A program made the translations under genes and the position numbers. Below, in pieces: positions 8,405-15,825 of a stretch of DNA of 29,042 nt. The number at the start of each line of letters is the position of its first letter. Position 1 is the first letter of the stretch. The stretch is from JADLHS01 sp036274115 (GTDB taxonomy: Bacteria > Verrucomicrobiota > Verrucomicrobiia > Limisphaerales > JADLHS01), in assembly GCA_036274115.1 (NCBI GenBank), contig DASUGI010000077.1, positions 1-29,042 on the forward strand, read 5' to 3'. Below the pieces are notes generated by a model. That model was not told the DNA's origin. It did no database searches and saw only the letters and a program-made list of their open reading frames with translations.

Positions 8405-8671
8405 TCACTGCGACAGTAAACGATTGCCGTTATGAATCAACGCCTGTTTTTTTGGGTCGATGAGATTTGTCACCGGAGTGTGCCAGCGGCGACGCCAGGG
8501 GACGTTGGTTGCGCAGGAGAGCATCGTCTCGGTGCGTCTCAATTCGACGCGTGAGCCGTTGGAGTTGGTGAGCGAAACGCCACCATCGAAACTCAACGGC
8601 GGGGCCACGACGGCCAGGTTGGTTCGATTGATTGATTCCAACGACGAATGCTGCGGGTAGATTGCAATGTG
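8405..8671 (-). pseudogene. Remnant of the secreted TNLYRARINLVC protein family
   Basis: Only the middle of the family can be recognised, at about 8522-8641. It reads L-E-S-I-N-R, then P-P-L-S-F-D-G-G-V-S-L-T-N, then S-R-V-E-L. This parallels L-Q-V-V-H-R, T-P-L-S-F-D-G-G-T-A-I-S-N and T-R-V-E-R-L in the intact paralogue ending at 10034, and TPLSFAVGTALTN in the one ending at 17406. Neither the signal peptide, the N-terminal core nor the LSAT/GFRGS part is present. The open frame extends upstream only through repeat DNA. It lies directly upstream of the giant secreted protein and is not expected to be functional. Confidence 0.6.
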
Positions 8672-8679
8672 CGTCAGGC

Positions 8680-8750
8680 ACGTGAACGCGGAATTCGTTC
8701 CCACTTGATTTCTTTCGTGTATTTCGCGTGTTTCGCGGTTTGAACTTTCC
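8680..8750. repeat. Palindromic repeat family 2, right half only
   Basis: GTGAACGCGGAATTCGTTCC followed by TTTCGCGTGTTTCGCGGTTT matches the half copy at 2641-2716 almost base for base; the left arm is missing. Confidence 0.6.
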
Positions 8751-8801
8751 CGGTGCGAGGGGAGAGGTCGCTCGCGGTCTCCGCAGGCCGGAGAAGGAAT
8801 T

Positions 8802-8825
8802 CTCCCCGATTGAGGCGGAAGAGGG
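8802..8825. repeat. CTCCCCGATTGAGG-type repeat segment
   Basis: This segment differs from 24222-24245, inside the mnmE coding region, by one substitution and one extra base. It can fold as a small hairpin of CTC(T/C)CC with GGGAGAG-like complements. Confidence 0.55.
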
Positions 8826-8900
8826 TGTCCGCTTTCAGGTTGTCTTGTCATTGGTGCTGCTTACGGTGAGCCGCGGTGAATTTGCATCCGGCCCCACTCA

Positions 8901-9483
8901 ATGCCGCGTAAGTCCGTCAACTGTTATATCATCGCCGGGCCGAATGGCGCGGGGAAAACAACCTTTGCCACCGAGTTTCTGCCGCTGTACGCCAACTGCC
9001 GCAACTTTATCAATCCAGACCAGTTGGCCGCGCCTTTTCGCCGTCTGATCCCGACGCCGGCATGTTTCAAGCCGGGCGCGCCGTGCTCGAACGCATTGCC
9101 CAATTCACCGAGGTGCACGTAGACTTCGCTTTTGAAACCACGCTGTCGGGCCGCTCGTATGTTCGTTGTTGAAGCAAGTGAAGAAGGCCGGGTTTGAACT
9201 GCATCTGTTTTACCTGTGGATTCCCAGTCCGGACGTGGCGTTGCTGCGGATTCGTGATCGCGTCGAGAGTGGCGGGCATAACGTCCCCGAAGCGGATGTG
9301 CGACGGCGTTTTGGTCGCACGCTGAGCAATCTGTTCATGCTTTATCGTCCGTTGTTGGATACGTTGCACTTTTTTGACAACTCATCCGATACGCCACATC
9401 TGGTGTTTAAAGATGAGGCCAACGAGACTATCATCAACGATGCCGGGCTTTATGAACGGCTGCGGAAGGAATTCGCGAAATGA
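8901..9483 (+). pseudogene. Zeta-toxin-like P-loop kinase broken by two frameshifts
   Basis: The ATG opens a frame with Y-I-I-A-G-P-N-G-A-G-K-T-T-F-A, a Walker A typical of zeta-toxin/AAA_33 kinases, followed by F-I-N-P-D-Q-L-A. Near 9028-9033 the family pattern moves to another frame (F-S-P-S-D-P-D-A-G-M-F-Q-A-G-R-A-V-L-E-R, then D-F-A-F-E-T-T-L-S-G-R-S-Y). Near 9160-9166 it moves again (LLKQVKKAGFELHLFYLWI, then R-V-x-x-G-G-H-N-V-P). Each change fits loss of a single base, so two deletions lie within ~140 bp. All family landmarks survive across the three frames, which suggests a recent lesion or a sequencing error. If intact the protein would be ~195 residues. The related toxins phosphorylate UDP-sugar peptidoglycan precursors. 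The stop overlaps the next start (ATGA). Confidence 0.75.
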
Positions 9484-9683
9484 AAGCCATGAAGAAACTG
9501 ATGGAGTCGTCGCTCACGCAACAGGCGATGCGGGCTTTGACTGACGCCGTTGCCAAAGTGGTTGAAGATCGTCGTCGTCGCGCGAAGCCATTGGCCGTCT
9601 GGCGTAATGGCAAGGCCGTTTGGGTTCCCGCCACCGAGTTGCGCGAAACATCCGTTACCGACACAAGCAAGAAAGTGCGCTGA
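9480..9683 (+). CDS. Small hypothetical protein coupled to the zeta-like gene
   Basis: A 67-residue, strongly basic protein starting at the ATG of an ATGA overlap with the stop of the zeta-like kinase, an arrangement typical of translational coupling. Residues 1-35 are helical in character (L-T-Q-Q-A-M-R-A-L-T-D-A-V-A-K-V-V-E-D-R-R-R-R) and the C-terminal part contains A-V-W-R-N-G-K-A-V-W-V-P-A, probably a beta hairpin. It is not a recognised epsilon antitoxin. Its position suggests an antitoxin or accessory partner, but this is inference from context only. With the kinase gene broken, it may be retained by chance. Confidence 0.55.
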   Translation: MKAMKKLMESSLTQQAMRALTDAVAKVVEDRRRRAKPLAVWRNGKAVWVPATELRETSVTDTSKKVR

Positions 9684-9758
9684 AGTCCTTCCGCCGGTTT
9701 ACTGCTCTTTCGTGCATTTCGCGGTTTCAACTATCCCAGTTCGCGGACAGGTCTTCCA

Positions 9759-9876
9759 TGTAACGCGGCCGTCTCGCCCCGTGATAAGCCGGCAGCGGCG
9801 CTGGACCATGCTATCTCACAGGGCGAGGCTGCGAGTTTAAGCACCTTCCCGGTGCAGGCGAGACACCCCCGCTACA
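9759..9876. repeat. Palindromic repeat family 1, copy B (with nested element)
   Basis: The left end TAACGCGGCCGTCTCGCCCC and the right end GGCGAGACACCCCCGCTAC are degenerate inverted ends. The nested block with arms CTCGCCCCGTGATA and TATCTCACAGGGCGAG is present (9773-9827), as in copy A. The right-hand GGCGGCG hairpin is lost. Confidence 0.65.
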
Positions 9877-9899
9877 GGGCACGTGACCCCGCATTCAGA

Positions 9900-9988
9900 A
9901 CCGCGAAATACGCGAAACCAAGGCAGGCAGGTGAGTCAAGCATGCGGTCCAACTTTGATTCGCTTTTCGCGTATTTCGTGGTTTCAAC
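9900..9988. repeat. Palindromic repeat family 2, full copy
   Basis: The left arm CCGCGAAATACGCGAAACCA and the right arm TTCGCGTATTTCGTGGTTTC are inverted complements around a ~50-base centre with GGCAGGCAGGTGAG. Confidence 0.7.
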
Positions 9989-9993
9989 TCTCT

Positions 9994-10030
9994 TTTTCAA
10001 GTTAGAGACCGGCGCGACGCCCGTCCTGCG
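9994..10030. repeat. Dispersed 37-bp repeat, second copy
   Basis: TTTTCAAGTTAGAGACCGGC and what follows matches 3820-3857 with two mismatches. It ends four bases before the stop of the next minus-strand gene. Confidence 0.65.
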
Positions 10031-10033
10031 GGC

Positions 10034-10669
10034 TCAGGGCGGCGGGCCACCCTGGTTCGAGTTGCCGTTCCCAAGTAGTTGAGTGAAGGGGTTGACCGGG
10101 GCAGCCGGCTCGTCGAGGGCGGAGCCGACCGTCAGAGTGCCGCGGCAGATCACGGACGAGTTTGCGGCAGTGGTGAAACTGTAATGGAGACTTCCGCGAA
10201 ATCCGAACGTCCTGAGTTGGCCGTTCTTCGAGTAGGTGAGGTTTTCGGTGGCCGAGAGCACCCCGCTGGCAACGCTGTTCCCCTCGAAATACACATAGGT
10301 GAGGCGCTCGACGCGGGTGGTCCTGGTGTTGGAAATGGCCGTGCCACCGTCAAAACTCAACGGCGTGCCGATCACCTGCCGCGTGGGGCGATGGACAACT
10401 TGCAATGAGGCATCGGCGCGGTTGTAGGCAAGGACCAGGTTGTTGAAGTTGGTGACGCCGTGGTCCATGGCGAATTCGCGAACGAATTCGGTCGTTGCCA
10501 CCTGATCATAAACGAGTGTGCCGTTGGCGTTCGTGCTGACGCAAACGAGGTTGATTCGGGCGCGATACAGATTGGTGTCGGTCTGCGCCTTGCAATTTTG
10601 GACGGCCCATGGCGAACAGAGGCCTAATGCAGCGAGCAGGGCTGCGCTGGTAGATTTAAAGGATTTCAT
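10034..10669 (-). CDS. Secreted protein of the TNLYRARINLVC family (protein A)
   Basis: A 211-residue exported protein of no family I recognise. The signal peptide covers residues 1-28 (M-K-S-F-K-S-T-S-A-A-L-L-A-A-L-G, cleavage near C-K-A-Q-T). The core (~30-185) begins D-T-N-L-Y-R-A-R-I-N-L-V-C and continues STNANG, EFVREFA, LAYNRADASLQVV, TPLSFDGG, SGVLSATENL and FGFRGSLHYSF. It matches the core of the protein ending at 17406 along its full length. The tail is short, Pro/Asn/Gly-rich and ends GGPPP. The ATG was chosen because it opens the signal peptide and aligns with the paralogue; the frame continues 50 codons upstream without support. No Shine-Dalgarno is present; the leader is rich in CCAAAACCAAA, as in the paralogue. 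Confidence 0.75.
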   Translation of the reverse strand: MKSFKSTSAALLAALGLCSPWAVQNCKAQTDTNLYRARINLVCVSTNANGTLVYDQVATTEFVREFAMDHGVTNFNNLVLAYNRADASLQVVHRPTRQVIGTPLSFDGGTAISNTRTTRVERLTYVYFEGNSVASGVLSATENLTYSKNGQLRTFGFRGSLHYSFTTAANSSVICRGTLTVGSALDEPAAPVNPFTQLLGNGNSNQGGPPP

Positions 10670-10807
10670 GCTTGGTGATTTGGTTGATTTTGGTTTTGGT
10701 TGGAAGGCATAAGCTAACTCACTGCCAACCTGTTTCCTTCGAGCGAAGTCATGGTTTTTCAGCTTTGAAGAAGCTGTTCGGGAATCGATGCTGGCCGCGA
10801 ACACGCA

Positions 10808-10850
10808 TGCAAAGTGCAAGAGAGGCTTGCGCGAAGGCGTGCAGTTTGCA
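10808..10850 (-). promoter_or_regulatory. Paired TGCA-N3-TGCA palindromes upstream of protein A
   Basis: TGCAAAGTGCA (10808-10818) and TGCAGTTTGCA (10840-10850) start 32 bases apart, about three helical turns, roughly 140-180 bases upstream of the start codon. The same pair occurs upstream of the paralogue. Possible operator for a dimeric regulator; inferred. Confidence 0.4.
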
Positions 10851-10870
10851 CCGCGGCGGTAGGACGTAAA

Positions 10871-10985
10871 CGTAGCGCGGCCGTCCCGGCTGCGAGTTAA
10901 AGCATCGTCCCGGTGCGTGTCTCTCTGTTTTCTGAAATTGGCAGCGAGACGCTGCTCGAACTCGCAGGCGGGACGCCCGCGCTAG
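10871..10985. repeat. Palindromic repeat family 1, short copy C
   Basis: Left end CGTAGCGCGGCCGTCCCGGC and right end GCGGGACGCCCGCGCTAG are inverted complements with few mismatches. The internal GCATCG-TCC-CGGTGC hairpin and the GCAGCGAGACGCTGC hairpin are both present. The nested block of copies A and B is absent. Confidence 0.75.
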
Positions 10986-11042
10986 CAGTGCCAGGGTGTC
11001 TGCTTTCTCGAAAAAACGGTTCTTGGTGAATGCTGTCGAGCC

Positions 11043-13412
11043 ATGCTAATTGTCAGGGGGGGCGAGTTTTCCGGTGCCACGACAAATGAATTAATGTCAC
11101 CTGCTTCCGCCATTCGTAAGGTCGCGTTCCTCGGTGATTATCTGCCGAGGAAGTGCGGCATTGCCACGTTCACGACGGACTTGCGCTGCGCGATGGCGGC
11201 AGAATTCAAGGAGGTGCAATGCCTCGTCGTGCCCGTCAACGACGTTGCGGCTGGTTACGATTACCCGCCGGAGGTGCGGTTTGAGATTGCGGAGCAGGAC
11301 CTGTCGTCGTATCTGCGCGCCGCGGATTTTCTGAACATCGCGGACGTGGACGTGGTGTGCGTGCAGCATGAGTTCGGCATTTTCGGCGGGCCGGCGGGCA
11401 GTCATGTGCTGGCGTTGCTGCGCGAACTGAGGATGCCCATCGTCACCACCCTGCACACCATCCTGCGGGAGCCCAATCCGGAACAACGCCGGGTGATGCG
11501 CGACCTGATCCGGCTCTCGACGCGGCTGGTGGTCATGACCGAACGCGGGCGGGATTTTCTGGAGAAGATTTTCCAGGCGCCACCGGCGAAAATTGATTTG
11601 ATCCCGCACGGCATTCCGGACATGCCGTTCGCGGACCCGAATTTTTTCAAGGACGAGTTTGCCGTGGCGGGCAAGCAGGTGTTGTTGACGTTCGGTTTGC
11701 TCTCGCCCAACAAGGGGATCGAGTATGCGTTGCGCGCCCTGCCGGAGATCATTCGCGAATTTCCCAACGTCGTTTACATCGTGCTGGGCCAGACGCATCC
11801 CAACCTGTTGCGCGAACAGGGGGAAGCGCACCGCTTGAGCCTGGCGCGTCTGGCCAAAGACCTCGGCGTGCCGAAGCACGTGGTTTTCTTCAACCGTTTT
11901 GTCGAGCTGGAGGAATTGATGCGGTTCATCGGCGCGGCGGACATTTATCTCACGCCGTACCTGGGCGAGGCGCAGATCAGTTCTGGCACGCTGTCCTATG
12001 CCTTTGGCAACGGCAATGCCGTGGTGTCCACGCCGTACTGGCACGCTGCCGAGTTGCTGGCGGAGGGGCGGGGCCGGCTGGTGCCGTTCCGCGACCCCAA
12101 AGCCATTGCCGATGCCGTGCTCGAACTGTTGCGCGACGAGGCGTTGCGTTACTCGATCAGGAAAAACGCCTACCTGGCCGGGCGCGCCATGACCTGGAGA
12201 AACGTGGCAAAGCTTTATGCGAAGTCATTCGAGCAGGCGCGCCTGGATCACAGTTTCGTGGGGCGCCGGGCGTCGCCCATCAAAACGCTCGACGAACAAC
12301 CGGGTCAGTTGCCGGAACTGAAGCTGGACCATTTGTTTCGCATGAGCGATTCGACCGGCATTTTTCAGCATGCGATTTTCACCGTGCCGAACTTCGCCGA
12401 AGGGTATTGCACGGACGACAATGCCCGCGCGTTGTTGCTGGCGTTGATGCTGCAGGAATTGGGACACGAATCACCGCAGATCAACGCGTTGGCCGCCACC
12501 TATGCGGCGTTTCTGAATCACGCCTTCGACCGGTCCAAGCGGCGCTTCCGCAACTTCATGAGCTTTGACCGGCACTGGCTGGAGGAAGTGGGCTCGGAAG
12601 ATTGCCAGGGCCGGGCGCTGTGGGCGTTGGGCTTTGGTGTAGCGCAAGCGGGCCATGGCAGCCTTCAGATGCTGGCGGCCCAACTGTTCGAACAGGCGCT
12701 GCCCGCGGTGACGGATTTTGCGTCGCCCCGCGCCTGGGCGTTCGCGCTCATCGGCATCCATGAATACCTGCGACGGCTCGATGGCGACCGGCTCGTTACT
12801 CAAGTGCGCGAAGCCCTCACGAGCAAACTCATGCAGCGTTACGCCGACGCCGCCGGCGACGACTGGCATTGGTTTGAAGACACGGTTTCCTACGCGAACG
12901 CCAGGTTGCCGCAGGCGCTGATTCTCAGCGGACGCGGGATGAACAACGAGGCCATGCTGAATAGCGGGCTCGAATCTTTGCGTTGGTTGCTCGCGTTGCA
13001 GACTTCCGACGCTGGTTTTTTTCGGCCCATCGGCTCGAATGGTTTTTTCCCCCGCGGCAAAGCGCGCGCGCAGTTCGACCAGCAACCCATCGAAGCGCAA
13101 GCCGCCGTCGCCGCCTGCATCGCGGCTTACCACGCCACCGGCGAAATGCATTGGGTCACCGAAGCGCGCCGGGCGTTTGAATGGTTCCTGGGCCAGAACG
13201 ATCTCGGTCTGCCGGTCTATGACGCGAGCACGGGGGGCTGTCGGGACGGCTTGCATGTGGACCGGGTGAGCCAGAACGAAGGCGGGGAGTCCACGCTCGC
13301 GTTCCTGATCGCGCTCACGGAGATGCAGGCCCTACAAAACAGCCTTTCCAGTTTCAAGGAGTCGGTGGATGAGATACCTTCACCAGTGCCGGTGGCAGGT
13401 GCGAAATCGTAA
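11043..13412 (+). CDS. GT4-type glycosyltransferase with C-terminal alpha-helical domain
   Basis: A 789-residue protein with two parts. Residues ~25-405 are a GT-B fold glycosyltransferase of the GT4 type: an N-terminal F-L-G-D-Y-L-P-R-K-C-G-I-A-T-F-T acceptor-side motif, V-Q-H-E-F-G-I-F-G-G, I-P-H-G-I, then T-F-G-L-L-S-P-N-K-G-I and L-T-P-Y-L-G-E-A-Q-I-S-S-G-T-L near the nucleotide-sugar site. Residues ~430-775 look like an (alpha/alpha) toroid (Y-C-T-D-D-N-A-R-A-L, R-A-L-W-A-L-G, W-F-E-D-T-V-S-Y-A-N-A-R). Such fusions occur next to GH130 genes, as here, where the next gene starts two bases after this stop. It probably makes or extends a mannose-containing glycan, but donor and acceptor cannot be told. 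An alternative ATG at 11094 lies closer to the conserved domain. Neither start has a Shine-Dalgarno. Confidence 0.85.
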   Translation: MLIVRGGEFSGATTNELMSPASAIRKVAFLGDYLPRKCGIATFTTDLRCAMAAEFKEVQCLVVPVNDVAAGYDYPPEVRFEIAEQDLSSYLRAADFLNIADVDVVCVQHEFGIFGGPAGSHVLALLRELRMPIVTTLHTILREPNPEQRRVMRDLIRLSTRLVVMTERGRDFLEKIFQAPPAKIDLIPHGIPDMPFADPNFFKDEFAVAGKQVLLTFGLLSPNKGIEYALRALPEIIREFPNVVYIVLGQTHPNLLREQGEAHRLSLARLAKDLGVPKHVVFFNRFVELEELMRFIGAADIYLTPYLGEAQISSGTLSYAFGNGNAVVSTPYWHAAELLAEGRGRLVPFRDPKAIADAVLELLRDEALRYSIRKNAYLAGRAMTWRNVAKLYAKSFEQARLDHSFVGRRASPIKTLDEQPGQLPELKLDHLFRMSDSTGIFQHAIFTVPNFAEGYCTDDNARALLLALMLQELGHESPQINALAATYAAFLNHAFDRSKRRFRNFMSFDRHWLEEVGSEDCQGRALWALGFGVAQAGHGSLQMLAAQLFEQALPAVTDFASPRAWAFALIGIHEYLRRLDGDRLVTQVREALTSKLMQRYADAAGDDWHWFEDTVSYANARLPQALILSGRGMNNEAMLNSGLESLRWLLALQTSDAGFFRPIGSNGFFPRGKARAQFDQQPIEAQAAVAACIAAYHATGEMHWVTEARRAFEWFLGQNDLGLPVYDASTGGCRDGLHVDRVSQNEGGESTLAFLIALTEMQALQNSLSSFKESVDEIPSPVPVAGAKS

Positions 13413-13414
13413 CT

Positions 13415-14884
13415 ATGACCAAAAGCTCAGGACCCATCGTTCATGCGAGGCGGATCGGGCCGACGCTGCATCCCGACCGCTCGCGGGTGTTGCTGCGCCC
13501 GTATTATCCCAGCAGCGATGACATCGCATTGCGAATCGTGGCGCGCGTTCTGGCCCTCTCGGACGAAGCGGTCACGCAGCGTCTAAGTCAGGTGCTCGAT
13601 GAATTTGAAGATCGCCATGAGCGCGTGGCCGATATCCTTCGCAACCGTTTCCTCGCCGTGCGTCATCATTTGGGCGAAGCCTGGGAGCCTTCCGCGGAGC
13701 GACAGGCGCTCATCGGGGCTCATTTCACGCACGAATATTCCCCGGAATCAGCGGCACTGTTCAATCCGTCCATCGTGCCACATCCGGACCAGAGCGGGCT
13801 CCCCAATGGCGCGTTGCGCTTTATCCTGAGCCTCCGTGCGGTCGGCGAGGGACACATTTCGTCCATCACGTTCCGCACCGGCATCGCGAGCGCGCAGCAT
13901 CGCATCACTCTCTCGCCACCCGTGCCTTTTTCCGCCGAGCCGGAGCGCGTGCCGAACGCAACCTACGAGAAGGCGCTCTTCATTCGTAAACTTCAGGAAG
14001 CCGGAGTGCTGAACGACTTTTGTCAGCGGGTGATGGATCAACTGCCGGATGCTTTCATCCTGGACGACCTGCAACGCGTGCTGACCGCGGAGCGGCGGCT
14101 GACGGACCCGACCGACAGCACCGCCGAGCGGGCCGTGCGCGGCATCCTGTTGTTGGCCGAGTCGAACTACGAAGTGAGCTTTGCTCCTGACAGCCGCGTC
14201 TCTCAACGAGTCCTGTTTCCGAGTTCGGCCAGCCAGCGCAACGGCATCGAAGACGCGCGCTTTGTGCGCTTTCAGCGTGACGACGGCAGCATCACCCATT
14301 ACGCGACCTACACCGCCTATGATGGGAAGATCATCCTGCCGCAGTTGCTGGAAACCCCCGACTTCTTTCATTTCAAATTCAGCACCCTCAACGGCCCCGC
14401 CGTGCAGAACAAAGGCATGGCGTTGTTCCCGCGCAAAATCAACGGGCACTATGCCATGATCTCGCGGCAGGATGATGAAAACATCCTCCTGATGTTTTCG
14501 GACAACATTCATTTCTGGCAGTCGCCCACCGTGTTGCTGTCGCCCGCTCAACCGTGGGAATTTTTCAAGATGGGCAACTGCGGGTCGCCGATTGAAACGG
14601 AAGCGGGCTGGCTGGTGTTGAGTCATGGCGTGGGCGCGATGCGCAAGTATTGTGTGGGTGCGTTCCTGCTGGACCTGAACGATCCCCTGCGCGTCATCGG
14701 TCGTTTGCGCGAGCCATTGCTTTCGCCGAATGAGGCCGAGCGTGAAGGCTACGTGCCGAATGTGGTTTACACCTGTGGCGCGCTGTTGCACGGACGCGAA
14801 CTGGTGATCCCTTATGCCATGAGCGATTACGCCACCAGTTTTGCCACGGTGTCCCTGGACGAACTGCTGGCGGCGATGGAGTAA
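13415..14884 (+). CDS. GH130-family glycoside phosphorylase/hydrolase
   Basis: A 489-residue protein. The N-terminal ~120 residues (V-L-L-R-P-Y-Y-P, then a helical stretch with V-L-D-E-F-E-D-R-H-E-R) precede a five-bladed beta-propeller typical of GH130: F-N-P-S-I-V-P-H-P, G-I-E-D-A-R-F-V-R-F, T-A-Y-D-G, A-L-F-P-R-K-I-N-G-H-Y-A-M-I-S-R-Q-D, and C-G-S-P-I-E-T-E-A-G-W-L-V-L-S-H-G-V. The D in E-D-A-R corresponds to the usual catalytic acid region. GH130 enzymes act on beta-mannosides by phosphorolysis or hydrolysis; this long form with an N-terminal extension resembles those paired with GT4 proteins. The phosphate-binding residues were not assigned, so phosphorylase versus hydrolase is open. It is translationally coupled to the glycosyltransferase. 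No signal peptide, so it is cytoplasmic. Confidence 0.88.
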   Translation: MTKSSGPIVHARRIGPTLHPDRSRVLLRPYYPSSDDIALRIVARVLALSDEAVTQRLSQVLDEFEDRHERVADILRNRFLAVRHHLGEAWEPSAERQALIGAHFTHEYSPESAALFNPSIVPHPDQSGLPNGALRFILSLRAVGEGHISSITFRTGIASAQHRITLSPPVPFSAEPERVPNATYEKALFIRKLQEAGVLNDFCQRVMDQLPDAFILDDLQRVLTAERRLTDPTDSTAERAVRGILLLAESNYEVSFAPDSRVSQRVLFPSSASQRNGIEDARFVRFQRDDGSITHYATYTAYDGKIILPQLLETPDFFHFKFSTLNGPAVQNKGMALFPRKINGHYAMISRQDDENILLMFSDNIHFWQSPTVLLSPAQPWEFFKMGNCGSPIETEAGWLVLSHGVGAMRKYCVGAFLLDLNDPLRVIGRLREPLLSPNEAEREGYVPNVVYTCGALLHGRELVIPYAMSDYATSFATVSLDELLAAME

Positions 14885-14888
14885 GAAA

Positions 14889-14910
14889 CACCGGGCGAGG
14901 ACGCCCGGTG
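14889..14910 (+). terminator. GC-rich hairpin just after the GH130 gene
   Basis: CACCGGGCG and CGCCCGGTG form a perfect 9-bp stem with an AGGA loop, five bases after the stop codon. There is no T tract, so it may be a terminator, an mRNA-stabilising hairpin, or part of the adjoining repeat. Confidence 0.45.
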
Positions 14911-15078
14911 AACTCGCAGGCGGGACGCCCGCGTTACGACTGGCGTGTGTCGCGCGCCGTTTGACGTAACGCGGCCGTCCCGGCTGCGCGTTAAAGCACC
15001 GTCCCGGTGCGTGTCTCTGTTTTCGGAAACTGGCGGCGAGACCCCGCCAGAACTCGCAGGCGAGACGCCCGCGCTACG
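14911..15078. repeat. Palindromic repeat family 1: half copy plus short copy D
   Basis: A right end alone (14911-14938, GGCGGGACGCCCGCGTTACG) is followed by a complete short copy (14965-15078) with the GCACCG-TCC-CGGTGC hairpin and a GGCGGCGAGACCCCGCC hairpin. The complete copy ends three bases before the stop codon of the next gene. Confidence 0.72.
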
Positions 15079-15081
15079 GCC

Positions 15082-15498
15082 TCATTTGGCGAAGTAGCCG
15101 TCTCGTAACGCGGCTTCGATCATTCCCTTGAGAACTTTGAGGTCGATGTCCGCCAATTTGTTGATGTAGAGGCAGCCCACACCGGCCTTGTGTTTACCCA
15201 GCTTTTTGAGTGCGGCTGTGTGCTTGCTGATATCGCCGGCAAGATATAACGACAGCGCCGCTTTCCGGGGAGAAAAACCAATCCGCAGCCAATCCACTTC
15301 TCGACCCGTGGCCGGACTTTTCAGTCGCACGTTGCCAAAACCGATGATGGATGTGCCCCACATTCGCGGCGCTTCGCCACTGGCCTTTTTCATCAGGTCC
15401 AGAATCACAAAACTGTCCTGGCGCTTTTGTTCGTCCTTCACGGTGTTGATAAAAGCTTCAACACTGGCCGCGGTTGGTTTTGTTTTTAGCTCAGCCAT
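15082..15498 (-). CDS. DUF1801 (YdhG-like) domain protein
   Basis: A 138-residue cytoplasmic protein. It follows the DUF1801 pattern: A-S-V-E-A-F-I-N-T-V near the N-terminus, L-M-K-K-A-S-G-E-A-P-R-M-W-G-T-S-I-I-G-F-G at ~35-55, then W-L-R-I-G-F-S-P-R-K-A-A-L-S-L-Y, and a C-terminal G-C-L-Y-I-N-K-L-A-D-I-D motif followed by L-K-G-M-I. The family has a known fold but no settled biochemical function. The start is the ATG directly before the domain; the open frame runs 87 codons further upstream without similarity. Its stop abuts a family 1 repeat. No operon partner. Confidence 0.85.
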   Translation of the reverse strand: MAELKTKPTAASVEAFINTVKDEQKRQDSFVILDLMKKASGEAPRMWGTSIIGFGNVRLKSPATGREVDWLRIGFSPRKAALSLYLAGDISKHTAALKKLGKHKAGVGCLYINKLADIDLKVLKGMIEAALRDGYFAK

Positions 15499-15825
15499 GG
15501 GGTTCGGATGTTGGGTTGAGGCGGTTGATATACCGGAGCGCGAACTTTGGCCAGCGCGAATCGTTTGCGGCACGAAGCGGTGCGGAAGGCTGCGAGTTCC
15601 GGACGTCCGGTGCGTATCTCTTTTTGCGCAATTAAATGAAAGAGATGACGTCTCGCTCCCGTATATACCTGAGAAACCGCGATACTCATGTGTCTTGCCC
15701 CCGCCACTCATTGCCCCCGCTTGAGCAAGCCGTATGTCGGTCAATGGGGCACTGTTCAATCCGGTGCGGCTCGACGCAGTGAGGCTCCATTCTTAAACCA
15801 CCGTAAACCATAAGGACTACAAACC
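15499..15825. other. Spacer with a degenerate family 1 half repeat
   Basis: GGCTGCGAGTTCCGGACGTC followed by CCGGTGCGTATCTC (about 15589-15620) looks like a decayed left half of repeat family 1. The remainder shows nothing recognised. AAGGA at 15812-15816 lies nine bases before the next ATG and is a plausible ribosome binding site. Confidence 0.45.

Larger units (their letters stand above)
8387..8900. other. Spacer with gene remnant and repeat fragments
   Basis: Beyond the remnant, this stretch holds a half copy of palindromic family 2 (about 8680-8750) and a CTCCCCGATTGAGGCGGAAG segment. The bases before the zeta-toxin-like gene contain no recognisable promoter or further gene. Confidence 0.5.
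9684..10033. other. Spacer made of stacked repeats
   Basis: The ~350 bases are almost entirely repeats: a family 2 right half (about 9705-9735), a family 1 copy (9759-9876), a full family 2 copy (9900-9988) and the 37-bp repeat (9994-10030). No gene is supported. Confidence 0.6.
10670..11042. other. Divergent spacer between protein A and the glycosyltransferase
   Basis: It holds the upstream region of the minus-strand secreted protein, including the TGCA palindrome pair and a GCTAACTCACTGCCAACCTG stretch similar to the region upstream of the paralogue, then a family 1 repeat (10871-10985). No further gene is seen. Promoters for both flanking genes should lie here, but no convincing -35/-10 pair was found. 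Confidence 0.5.
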
